Assembly: GCA_016125085.1 (NCBI GenBank)
Contig: WGMM01000004.1
Coordinates: 124,001-188,000, forward strand
From: a bacterium
Lineage (GTDB): Bacteria; Planctomycetota; Planctomycetia; Isosphaerales; Isosphaeraceae
Direction: 5' to 3'
DNA: 64,000 nt
How positions within the stretch are numbered: position 1 is the first letter of the stretch; each line of letters begins with the position of its first letter. The position numbers were made by a program, and so were the translations under genes. The notes under the pieces were generated by a model that did not search any database, had not been told where the DNA came from, and saw only the letters and a program-made list of their open reading frames with translations. Below, one piece after another: positions 1 through 6,850 of the stretch.

Positions 1-134
1 CTCATGACCTTTTCGATGTAGGCCTTGAACCAATCCGTGAGTTTGCGTGCTTCGGTCTCCTGGCCGATCGCCTGGGGCATTCCGCTCAGGAACCCGGCGA
101 ACGTCAGGAGAAACACCGCGGATCGAGACTTCAT
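1..134 (-). CDS. Secreted protein, N-terminal fragment cut by window edge
   Basis: Reading leftwards from an ATG at 134, an open frame of 44 codons runs off the window edge. It begins with a basic pair and a hydrophobic run (SAVFLLTFAGFLSGMPQAIG), which looks like a Sec signal peptide with cleavage near residue 26. The mature part visible (QETEARKLTDWFKAYIEKVM) looks helical. The family cannot be named from this fragment. It is divergent from the next gene, and the 242 bp between them should hold both promoters. Confidence 0.6.
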   Translation of the reverse strand, partial: MKSRSAVFLLTFAGFLSGMPQAIGQETEARKLTDWFKAYIEKVM

Positions 135-376
135 GGCATGACTCGCTTTCAAGTGTGAAAATTGGCGAAGGGATGGGTGCGTGACCCTGGTTCGTCACAT
201 GGTATCGGATACGGAGTTTCTGAGGAAAGTGAGCGAAATCGCGATTTCAGGCCGCACAAAATTGAGGAACCTGCTTTGATTCCGGTTGCGTTGACGCCGC
301 TTTTCGGATGACAATTTCGTAATATGCTGAATATGGGCATTTCGAAGCAGATTCCGCACACTCCCTGGGCATTTCG

Positions 377-1150
377 ATGGAAGACGGCAACAACGCGTCG
401 GAGCAGTGGCGAAATCGGATCGCATCGCTTGAGCCAGTCTCGACTTCGCTCACGACCGAGTCGCAGCAGGCCGCGCCGGGCGTCGGCATGATCGAAACGA
501 CCTTCAGCCCGTTTCACTGCCTTTACAACGACGCCCTCCACTTTCATACGGAGTCGCGGCTCAAGGATCACGAATCCAGGGCCGAGGGCAGCCGCTACGC
601 ACGCGCCGCTCTGACGCTTTACCTCGACTGTGCCAGTGCACTGGTGCATCAGGCGGCCGTCGAACTCGGGCGGCCGGAGCTTTGGCCGTTGGTTGCCGAT
701 CCCAGTCGGCCCCTGCCGCTGGCGGAAGTCTGGCGGATTCTGCCCTCGATCGTGGGCGAAGGCCCGGCTGGGCCGTTCCGGCCGGACCAGGCGCCGTGGC
801 CGCAATTCACCGAGATGATCGCCATGCGGCTTTCCTGGATCTATCCCGGCCCTCCGGGCCAGCGCAAGGCCTATTACAAGCAGTCGAATCTCGACGGTTC
901 GTTCGAAGTCCTTCTGCCGCATGAATCCCAGGCCCTGAGTGGACCACGGCCGGATCAGCTCGTCTGGCCGCGAACAGGGCTGCCACGTGACCCTTACGCC
1001 CTGAGGCCGCACCATATCGACACCGCCCGCAAGGTCCTCGATTCCGCGATCGAAGCGCTCGATCGTCGACTTTACGGTGCCCTGACACGTGAAAACCGTC
1101 ATCGCCGCGAGCCAGTCCGCCGCGTCGAGCCGCCCAAGGCCGGCAACTGA
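377..1150 (+). CDS. Hypothetical protein, 257 aa
   Basis: I do not recognise the family. The protein has no signal peptide or membrane segment. Residues about 38-100 look helical (HCLYNDALHFHTESRLKDHE), with a stretch of small residues, Leu and His (CASALVHQAAVELG) that could be a helical bundle. The tail is basic and proline-rich. No good ribosome binding site precedes the ATG at 377, and an internal Met at residue 38 is an alternative start. A long opposite-strand frame (149-1102) is judged spurious because the plus frame has the better amino-acid composition. Expression as a protein is likely but unproven. Confidence 0.55.
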   Translation: MEDGNNASEQWRNRIASLEPVSTSLTTESQQAAPGVGMIETTFSPFHCLYNDALHFHTESRLKDHESRAEGSRYARAALTLYLDCASALVHQAAVELGRPELWPLVADPSRPLPLAEVWRILPSIVGEGPAGPFRPDQAPWPQFTEMIAMRLSWIYPGPPGQRKAYYKQSNLDGSFEVLLPHESQALSGPRPDQLVWPRTGLPRDPYALRPHHIDTARKVLDSAIEALDRRLYGALTRENRHRREPVRRVEPPKAGN

Positions 1151-1298
1151 TCTCAGCCTGCCGGGCTGGCATCGGCGAGCGTTCGCATTCGCAGCGGTTT
1201 CGTCGCTTCGTAACGGTTGTGCCGATCGTGCCTGATCGTCTATGATCGCGTGCCGAAAGCATCGGCATGATACTCACGGATCGAAGCGGCCGAAGAAC

Positions 1299-2456
1299 AT
1301 GAAACCACGCGTATTGATGGTGACGTCGTTTCCCATTCCCGGCGAATACGACGGAACTGCCATGTTGCCGATCAAGATCGTCCGGGAATTGCGGAAGATC
1401 GGCGTCGATGTCGTGCTCGCCCACTTGCGAGCCAGGCCGTTCGGCGGCACGAAGATCGATTCCGGCGATTTCGAAGGGATCCCCAGCTATACTCTGCCGC
1501 CTGCTCGCTGGATCGGCGGGCTGAAGACGATTCATGACAGGCACGGGTTCGACGTCGTGCACGCCCAGCATTATGGCGGTGCCACTCGTGCTCTGGCCGC
1601 TTGCCTGTGGTATGACTGGCCCCTGGTTTACGAGATTCACTCGCTGCTGGGCGATGAGGTCGAGCGGGACAGGCTGGGCAGGGGGCTCAAATTCCGCACG
1701 ACCGCGGCTTTCGAAAAAGCGGCTTGCAATCACGCGGCTGAAGTGATCGTGCTGGGTGACCCGGTCGGAGAGGTCTGCCGCAAGGAAAAGGAAATCCCGG
1801 CTGACCGGATCCACGTCATTTACCCGGGTATCGATCTGGGCGAATACGATAAAGCCATACCGCCTTTCGAAATTCCGGGAATCGGGCCCGAACACAAAGT
1901 GGTCATGTATATCGGGTCGATCGTCCATCCGAATCAGGGCGTGCCGCTTCTGATCGACGCCCTTCCGGCCATTTTCGAAGCCGAACCGATGGCTCGATGC
2001 GTTCTGGTGGGTGGCCCGGCCGAAGCGGGCCGGGAGTATCAGCAGCGGATCGCGCCCTATGGCGACCGTCTCGTGACGATCACGGGGACGACGCCGGACC
2101 AGGTCGTCGCCCTTTCGCGCCGGGCCGACGTGCTGGTGCATCCGCGGCTGGCCTGTCGTGAGAACTTCTCCGTCCAGTCGAAGATCGCCGTCTATCTGGC
2201 GGCTGGCCGACCGATCGTGGCAACCGATTTCGGCGATTATCGCATGCTGCTTGGCGAGCGTCAGGCAGGCTTGCTGGTCGACGTTTCGCCGCCGGCGATC
2301 GCCGAAGGAGTGCTGAAGCTCCTGCGTGATCGGCCGCTGGCCGAACGCCTGGCTTCGAACACCCACGCCGTGGCCGAAGAATATTTCGCCATGAGCCGCA
2401 ACATCCATCGCTATATGAACGTCTACGAATCCGCCATCCGGCGCGGCAATCGATGA
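1299..2456 (+). CDS. Glycosyltransferase family 4 (GT-B fold)
   Basis: The 385-residue protein probably transfers a sugar from a nucleotide-sugar donor in the cytoplasm, in envelope polysaccharide or glycolipid synthesis. Visible features are a GT-B N-terminal strand (MKPRVLMVTSFPIPGEYDGT), an H-x-QHYGG stretch in the acceptor domain, a mid-protein YIGSIVHPNQG region that opens the donor domain, and the C-terminal E-x7-type region starting ENFSVQSK near residue 288, followed by AAGRPIVATD. The start at 1299 matches the conserved first strand; an upstream Met at 1242 would add 19 unlike residues. The histidine phosphatase starts 20 bp downstream, so the two probably share a transcript. The acceptor is unknown. 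Confidence 0.85.
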   Translation: MKPRVLMVTSFPIPGEYDGTAMLPIKIVRELRKIGVDVVLAHLRARPFGGTKIDSGDFEGIPSYTLPPARWIGGLKTIHDRHGFDVVHAQHYGGATRALAACLWYDWPLVYEIHSLLGDEVERDRLGRGLKFRTTAAFEKAACNHAAEVIVLGDPVGEVCRKEKEIPADRIHVIYPGIDLGEYDKAIPPFEIPGIGPEHKVVMYIGSIVHPNQGVPLLIDALPAIFEAEPMARCVLVGGPAEAGREYQQRIAPYGDRLVTITGTTPDQVVALSRRADVLVHPRLACRENFSVQSKIAVYLAAGRPIVATDFGDYRMLLGERQAGLLVDVSPPAIAEGVLKLLRDRPLAERLASNTHAVAEEYFAMSRNIHRYMNVYESAIRRGNR

Positions 2457-2476
2457 CAATTCGGGGAGACTGAATT

Positions 2477-3130
2477 ATGGCCACGAAACATTTGAATTTG
2501 TATTTCCTCCGTCACGGCCAGACGGCTCTGTCGCGGGACAACATGTTCTGCGGCTGCGGCACGGACGTTCCCCTGACCGAGAACGGCCACGCCATGGCCC
2601 GGCAATTCGCCGAGGCTTACAAGTCGACCCCCTGGCGGGCGATTTATTGCAGTCCGCTGACACGTGCTGCACAGACCGCTTCCTACATCGCTCAAGCGAC
2701 TGGGCAGGAACCGATCATCCGCGAAGCTCTGCGAGAGATTGCCTACGGCGACTGGGAAGGCAAGACGGTCGAGGAAGTCGACGCCAAATATCACGACGAT
2801 TACGTGCGCTGGACCGCCGACCCGGCCTGGAACCGGCCCACCGGCGGCGGCGAGCTTGCCGTCGAAATCGCAGACAGGGTCATGGGACTCGTTCAGGAAA
2901 TACGATCAGCTTACGAAGACGGCAATGTGCTGCTGGTCGCCCACAAGGCGACGATCCGAGTGGCGCTTTGCCAGCTTCTGGGGATCGACGTCGGCCGGTT
3001 CCGGTTCCGCCTGGCATGTGCCGTCGCGGGTGTCTCGGTGCTGGAATTCGGCGACCACGGGCCGTATTTGAAAACGCTTTCGGAACGCTCGCACCTGAGC
3101 GAAGAATTGCGTAACCTGCCTGGGACATAA
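2477..3130 (+). CDS. Histidine phosphatase family protein (phosphoglycerate mutase-like)
   Basis: The 217-residue cytoplasmic protein belongs to the histidine phosphatase superfamily. The N-terminal LRHGQT motif carries the catalytic His13, followed by the usual N-x-F and PLTENG elements, a CSPLTRAAQTA segment, and the second catalytic histidine in VAHKATIRVAL (His156). Family members remove phosphate from phosphosugars, alpha-ribazole phosphate or phosphoglycerate; the substrate cannot be chosen from sequence. It follows the GT4 gene by 20 bp and is probably co-transcribed, which may hint at a sugar phosphate. A hairpin just after the stop probably ends transcription. Confidence 0.85.
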   Translation: MATKHLNLYFLRHGQTALSRDNMFCGCGTDVPLTENGHAMARQFAEAYKSTPWRAIYCSPLTRAAQTASYIAQATGQEPIIREALREIAYGDWEGKTVEEVDAKYHDDYVRWTADPAWNRPTGGGELAVEIADRVMGLVQEIRSAYEDGNVLLVAHKATIRVALCQLLGIDVGRFRFRLACAVAGVSVLEFGDHGPYLKTLSERSHLSEELRNLPGT

Positions 3131-3136
3131 AATGAA

Positions 3137-3170
3137 AATCGGCGAGGGCTTTTCATGGCCTTCGCCGATT
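3137..3170. terminator. Bidirectional hairpin between convergent genes
   Basis: A 12-bp stem (3137-3148 with 3159-3170, one G-U pair) with a 10-nt loop lies seven bases after the phosphatase stop and before the 3' end of the minus-strand lipoprotein. Its placement between convergent genes suggests a shared terminator. There is no long T run. Confidence 0.55.
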
Positions 3171-3221
3171 CGATTCCGTTCGGAATTGCGATATTGCAAT
3201 CGGCTCGGATCGACCTGCCGT

Positions 3222-3740
3222 TCAATTCAATTCGAATGCGAATTCGTTCGTCGCGTCGGGCTTGATCGAAGCCTGAAGCGGTGTCGATTCGAGATTCGAA
3301 AACGGGAACTTCTTTTTCACGATCGGCGAATCGGCTGGCAATGCATCCGTAGAGCTGTGCGGGGCCTTTTCCTCATCGCCTTCGGTCGTGGTGCCTTTTT
3401 TCTGGTCGAATTTCTGCGACGACAGAATCACCGTCACTTTGTATTCGCCAGCGGGGGCACCGTCGGCCTCGAAATAGGTGCTGAGACGAAATGCACCGCT
3501 TTCGTCGGTCGTGGTGGTCGGGTTGGCGATTTCGATTCCCTGTCGACCCTCCGGAATCCGGATCGTATTCGGGTCGGTCGGGTGGAAGACGACGATGGCG
3601 TTGGCCACAGGTTTGCCGTCCCTGGTGATTTTGCCCGATGCAGGAAACACCGAGTGCCGGTATTCCGATTCGCCACAGCCGATCAGAGATGTTGTGACGA
3701 TCGCGGCGATGGCCGCGATCGATTTCGAAAAGCTTCGCAT
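3222..3740 (-). CDS. Small lipoprotein with carboxypeptidase-regulatory-like (Ig) domain
   Basis: The 172-residue protein starts with a lipoprotein signal (MRSFSKSIAA ... LIGCGES) with Cys as the probable lipidated residue. The following segment (SGKITRDGKPVANAIVVFHP) is the beta-rich pattern of transthyretin-like or carboxypeptidase-regulatory-like domains common in planctomycete lipoproteins. The ATG at 3740 is preceded by GGAAGG; an upstream in-frame start at 3764 would spoil the signal peptide. It lies 20 bp after the DUF1559 gene and is very likely in one operon with it, an arrangement typical of Planctomycetota. The function is unknown; it is probably anchored in the cell envelope. Confidence 0.75.
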   Translation of the reverse strand: MRSFSKSIAAIAAIVTTSLIGCGESEYRHSVFPASGKITRDGKPVANAIVVFHPTDPNTIRIPEGRQGIEIANPTTTTDESGAFRLSTYFEADGAPAGEYKVTVILSSQKFDQKKGTTTEGDEEKAPHSSTDALPADSPIVKKKFPFSNLESTPLQASIKPDATNEFAFELN

Positions 3741-3760
3741 GGATTTCACCTTCCTTCGGA

Positions 3761-4783
3761 TCAATACGAATCGGAAGAAATGACTTCGCCGTTGGCCCGC
3801 GAAATCAGTTGCGCGAAGATTCGGATCGACGTGGTCGTCTTCACGAATCGCACGGATCCGTCGCCGAAGACGTGATTCGAACCGCCAACGTGAAACGCAT
3901 AGGTTTCGTTGTTGTTATTGCAACTTGTGTGGCAGGGGCCGGGCGATGCGGAGCCGTCCAGCGTAAAGCCGTGGGTCGTGTATCCCGTGGCGTAATCGGC
4001 CCAGCCACCGGCGATGCCTTCGGAGTATTTTTGAACCGGCGCTACGCGGCCGTTGGCCAGATAGTAAGTCGGGCGGCCTGCGTTTTCGCTGACCATGAAC
4101 GTGTTCGAAAGTCCGTCGGTCACTTCGGCGATACGGGTTTTGAAATCGAACGATGCACTGTGAGTATTGAAGAGCATCGAAAGATAATCGCCAGGGGGTA
4201 TGAAACCGGCAGCGATCAGGCCGTCTTCGACACCATTGTTCACGGCATAGTCGCTCACGGCGAATCGGACGTTGGTGTAGGTCTGCTTCGTCCAGGAATC
4301 GGTCGCCGAATAGACGTGATATTTGTCGCCTGAGGGGCTTGATGGGCAAAGCAGCGTATTGATCTGCGAGGCGATCACGGTCGAATTGATCGGGTCGCGC
4401 ACGTCACGCTTCATATTGAAAGCGTTGTAGAGCGGCGTCTGTTCCATGTAGGGCAGCAGAAAGGCGAACATGTACATGGAGACGCGGTCGCGGCCCTTCG
4501 GCAGGGGATTGCCGGCCGAATCGACATTGATGTTCATCGACGGCTGGTTGCCGGTCGATTTGATGGCCGAAGGCGGGAAGAAATTGTTCGAGTTTTCGAA
4601 ATTGTGCAGCGCCAGGCCGATCTGCTTCAGGTTGTTCACGCACTGGGCGCGGCGGGCGGCTTCACGGGCGGCCTGAACGGCGGGCAGGAGCAGGGAGATC
4701 AGCACGGCGATGATGGCGATCACCACAAGAAGCTCGATTAACGTGAAAGCTTGACGACGCCTGGATTTCGGAAGAACGGGCAT
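3761..4783 (-). CDS. DUF1559 protein with type IV prepilin-like N-terminus
   Basis: The 340-residue protein carries the N-terminal [17 protein letters not shown] prepilin methylation and transmembrane helix, then [18 protein letters not shown]. It ends in the DUF1559 [18 protein letters not shown] element. DUF1559 proteins occur in large families in planctomycetes and are thought to be pseudopilin-like envelope proteins, but no biochemical role is established. The start at 4783 is preceded by GAGGA. An ATG at 4795 would give four more residues. It forms an operon with the lipoprotein gene downstream. A second copy of this gene type lies at 17666-18694. Confidence 0.9.
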   Translation of the reverse strand: MPVLPKSRRRQAFTLIELLVVIAIIAVLISLLLPAVQAAREAARRAQCVNNLKQIGLALHNFENSNNFFPPSAIKSTGNQPSMNINVDSAGNPLPKGRDRVSMYMFAFLLPYMEQTPLYNAFNMKRDVRDPINSTVIASQINTLLCPSSPSGDKYHVYSATDSWTKQTYTNVRFAVSDYAVNNGVEDGLIAAGFIPPGDYLSMLFNTHSASFDFKTRIAEVTDGLSNTFMVSENAGRPTYYLANGRVAPVQKYSEGIAGGWADYATGYTTHGFTLDGSASPGPCHTSCNNNNETYAFHVGGSNHVFGDGSVRFVKTTTSIRIFAQLISRANGEVISSDSY

Positions 4784-5034
4784 TCGGATCCTCATGAAGA
4801 TGCAATTCGAGCGACGGCACGCCAAATGACGAAACGGCACGAAGGCCGTGGACTACGTCGCTCGAACCTGTCGGTTTCGTCTGACAAGTGCATCCTACAT
4901 CGGAGGTAAGTGCAATCGGTTGAGATCGTGTGAAGAATTCGTGAGCTTCGGAATCGAACCGACGATCGTCTGATCGATCTGAAATTATCGGACCAGGCTC
5001 GCAACCGAAGTCACGAGCCTGATGAAAGTTTGAC

Positions 5035-5057
5035 CGGAATCCGATCACCGGATTCCG
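5035..5057 (-). terminator. Hairpin downstream of secreted-protein gene
   Basis: A 9-bp perfect inverted repeat (5035-5043 with 5049-5057, 5-nt loop) lies 37 bp beyond the stop of the minus-strand gene ending at 5094. It is probably its terminator; the T run is weak. Confidence 0.45.
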
Positions 5058-5093
5058 AATGCTTGAAGGAAACGAAATTCTCTGGGCGTCGAA

Positions 5094-5666
5094 TCACTTC
5101 GCTTCGAGTTGTTCCTTCGTCTGCTTGCCGCCGACTTTCAGGCTTTCGATCGCCGATGCGTAGACTTTCGACGCTTTCGGCAGATCTTCGGAAGGGCAGG
5201 ACAGGATCAGCACGACGATGTCTTTCTCACGCGGAATGGCGACCCAATGCTGGATCGTCTTCACGTCGCCCTGGCCCAGGATCGCGCCGCCGTTGCCCTG
5301 GCCTTCGTTCACGAGCCACATGGCCTTTTTGCCGTCGATCTCGCGCACTTCCTTCTCCTTGATGTCCGATTTCAGCACCTTCTGAATTCCATCGGCACTG
5401 GCATCGAGGAGGAACCGGGCGTCGAATGCCTGGCCAGGTTCCTGAACGAATACGACGATCGAAGATGGCCCCGGGCCTTTGAAGGCCGCCCGCAGTTTGC
5501 CGGGCACGGTAAAACCTTCACCGCCCACGCTTTTCCATTCGGCGGGCACACTCAGGGAGAAGTCGAAATCGCTGTCCTTGTATTTCTGTGCTTCCTGCGC
5601 GGAGGTGCTCAAGGCCAGTGCCGAGCAGGTCAGGAGGCCAGCGATCAGTGGTCGAAACAGTTTCAT
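5094..5666 (-). CDS. Secreted protein, unknown function
   Basis: The 190-residue protein has a clear Sec signal peptide (MKLFRPLIAGLLTCSALALS, cleavage near SAQ-E). The mature part (YKDSDFDFSLSVPAEWK) resembles the PsbP/DcrB-like fold pattern in which a 'sFsv-P..W' strand opens a small alpha-beta domain. It contains no membrane segment beyond the signal and no catalytic motif I can name. It stands alone between hairpins, on the minus strand, and its promoter should lie in 5667-5797. The fold similarity is an impression, not a verified match. Confidence 0.7.
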   Translation of the reverse strand: MKLFRPLIAGLLTCSALALSTSAQEAQKYKDSDFDFSLSVPAEWKSVGGEGFTVPGKLRAAFKGPGPSSIVVFVQEPGQAFDARFLLDASADGIQKVLKSDIKEKEVREIDGKKAMWLVNEGQGNGGAILGQGDVKTIQHWVAIPREKDIVVLILSCPSEDLPKASKVYASAIESLKVGGKQTKEQLEAK

Positions 5667-5797
5667 GTCGGTTCCCTTACGCTATCGTCGTGAGAATTCG
5701 CTTGATTTCGGACTGAAGGTGCGTTCGCACATATCAGCCGATTCGGATGCGATTCTGACCGGTACGTGGGTGCAAGTCCATAAAATTGCGGAACTTT

Positions 5798-5824
5798 CGG
5801 GCCGATTCGCCTCGAATCGGCCCG
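5798..5824 (-). terminator. Hairpin, probable original terminator of rtcB
   Basis: A perfect 12-bp stem (5798-5809 with 5813-5824) with a 3-nt loop lies about 50 bp beyond the stop codon of the left rtcB 3'-end copy, in the direction of rtcB transcription. This spacing suits a terminator that served rtcB before the vapBC segment separated it from the gene. Confidence 0.55.
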
Positions 5825-5872
5825 CGGAAAGCCCGCTTGAAAATCCATTCGACCGGGATTGCCGGATATTCG

Positions 5873-5966
5873 GTCATTCTTCCGACTTGCCGTCGTCGGA
5901 CATCTTCACGATCTTCGGGTCGAAGCGGGCGACGATGTGCACCAGGTCGGCCTGTTCGGCCATGAC
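5873..5966 (-). repeat. Left direct repeat: displaced copy of rtcB 3' end
   Basis: This 94-bp segment matches 6757-6850 at 93 of 94 positions (offset exactly 884 bp; the only mismatch is T5877 versus A6761). Read on the minus strand it encodes the last 30 codons of RtcB plus the TGA stop, ending KSEE rather than KSED. It is not attached to the rest of the gene, so it is a gene-end fragment. See the right copy and the cassette entry. Confidence 0.95.
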
Positions 5967-6026
5967 GAAACGCGATAAAATGAATGGCAAGCAGGATTTT
6001 AGCAGACTTGGGCAGGGGGTTCACCT

Positions 6027-6293
6027 ATGGAAAACGAAAGAATCGGAATGACGACATTCGTCGACACGGACGAAGTCGTTATGAACTTGGCCGTCCTGCT
6101 CGAAAGGGTCGAGTTGGGTGAAGTGATCGTGATTACGTCTCACGGGCTTCCCGTTGCGCAATTAATACGCCCCACGGAGGATCATTCCGCTGCCGAGAAG
6201 GCTGAAGCGATACGATTGATACGGGAAGTCGCATCAAGAAATCGGCTGGAAGGTCTCAGCATCAAGGAAATGATCGCGAACGGACGAAAATGA
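6027..6293 (+). CDS. vapB: Antitoxin of type II TA system, Phd/YefM-like (VapB role)
   Basis: The 88-residue protein fits the Phd/YefM fold: MTTFVDTDEVVMNLAVLLERV, then EVIVITSHGLPVAQLIRP, which is the characteristic 'G.PvA.l.P' strand-turn of this family. The C-terminal half (LIREVASRNRLEGLSIKEMI) should bind and block the toxin. The N-terminal half is expected to bind DNA and autoregulate the operon. The start at 6027 follows a G-rich site; an internal Met at residue 8 is possible. Its last four bases overlap the toxin start (ATGA), giving translational coupling. Confidence 0.85.
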   Translation: MENERIGMTTFVDTDEVVMNLAVLLERVELGEVIVITSHGLPVAQLIRPTEDHSAAEKAEAIRLIREVASRNRLEGLSIKEMIANGRK

Positions 6294-6730
6294 AGGCTTC
6301 TTTCGTTCTCGACTGTTCAACCACGATGGCTTGGTGCTTCGCCGACGAAACCTCGGCGTATGCGAACACGATTTTGAATCTTATGGCACGCGAGGCAGCG
6401 ATCGTTCCAGCACTTTGGTTTCTGGAAGTGACGAATGTTCTGGCGAACGCGGAGAAACGAAAGCGGATCTCGCAGGAAGATGCGGATCTATTTCTGGCTT
6501 CGCTCGAGCGTCTCGACATTCGAACGGACACGGAATTTCCTCGTCGCGCGTTTCGGCATATTTTGCCGATCGCGCGGAGACATCGGCTTTCGACTTACGA
6601 CGCGGCTTATCTTGAACTCGCCCTTCGAGTGAACCTGCCGATAGTCACGCTCGACGAAGACCTGAAGCGTGCCGCGTCGAATGCTGGTCTGTATTTCGGA
6701 ATGTTGCCAGAAGACTCTTCCGAAGCCTGA
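6290..6730 (+). CDS. vapC: PIN-domain ribonuclease toxin (VapC type)
   Basis: The 146-residue protein shows the PIN-domain acidic set: Asp8 in FVLDCS, Glu46 in WFLEVTNVL, Asp104 in STYDAAYLELA and Asp122/Asp124 in TLDEDLKRA. These bind the divalent metal for RNA cleavage; VapC family members usually cut tRNA or rRNA. All key residues are present, so the toxin appears intact. It overlaps vapB by 4 bp. The stop codon lies in the loop of a 14-bp hairpin that separates it from the convergent rtcB. The final residues (EDSSEA) extend past the usual domain end. Confidence 0.88.
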   Translation: MKASFVLDCSTTMAWCFADETSAYANTILNLMAREAAIVPALWFLEVTNVLANAEKRKRISQEDADLFLASLERLDIRTDTEFPRRAFRHILPIARRHRLSTYDAAYLELALRVNLPIVTLDEDLKRAASNAGLYFGMLPEDSSEA

Positions 6731-6748
6731 ATTCGGCTTCGGAAGAGT
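6714..6748. terminator. 14-bp hairpin between vapC and rtcB
   Basis: A perfect 14-bp stem (6714-6727 with 6735-6748) encloses a 7-nt loop that begins with the vapC stop codon. It starts 8 bp from the right repeat, so it probably terminates both vapBC and the convergent rtcB. It would be the replacement for the older hairpin at 5798-5824. Confidence 0.65.
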
Positions 6749-6756
6749 TCCGCAAA

Positions 6757-6850
6757 GTCAATCTTCCGACTTGCCGTCGTCGGACATCTTCACGATCTTC
6801 GGGTCGAAGCGGGCGACGATGTGCACCAGGTCGGCCTGTTCGGCCATGAC
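6757..6850 (-). repeat. Right direct repeat: 3' end of the intact rtcB gene
   Basis: This 94-bp segment is the current end of rtcB (last 30 codons plus stop) and is the partner of 5873-5966. Identity stops abruptly on both sides: the rtcB body continues past 6850, whereas the left copy continues into the vapB upstream region. Confidence 0.95.

Larger units (their letters stand above)
5667..6026. other. Gene-free stretch with terminator and rtcB-derived repeat
   Basis: From left to right this holds the probable promoter of the secreted-protein gene, a strong hairpin (5798-5824), 48 bp of other sequence, the left copy of the rtcB 3'-end repeat (5873-5966), and about 60 bp directly upstream of vapB that must contain its promoter and operator. 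A run of Gs at about -9 to -13 could be the vapB ribosome binding site. No gene was seen. Confidence 0.6.
5967..6756 (+). mobile_element. Candidate cassette carrying vapBC inside an rtcB 3'-end duplication
   Basis: The segment between the two rtcB-derived repeats contains only the vapB-vapC pair and a hairpin terminator. Its coding part is about 54% GC by hand count, which seems lower than rtcB and other neighbours. The structure (intact gene at one side, orphan gene end at the other) resembles attL/attR flanks of an element that integrates into a gene end and restores it. No integrase, transposase or inverted terminal repeat is present, so mobility is an inference; duplication by recombination is the alternative. 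Confidence 0.5.

Noticed and set aside
149..1102. 317-codon minus-strand frame over the gene at 377-1150
   Set aside because: It has no ribosome site and is rich in Arg and Gly. The plus frame looks more protein-like, though not with full certainty.
5967..6756. Insertion sequence carrying vapBC
   Set aside because: No transposase, no terminal inverted repeats, and the flanking duplication (94 bp) is too long for an ordinary target-site duplication.
5873..6850. Assembly duplication as the cause of the rtcB-end repeat
   Set aside because: The flanks differ on both sides, one base differs between copies, and each copy adjoins a separate hairpin. A true biological duplication is more likely, though read data would be needed to exclude error.
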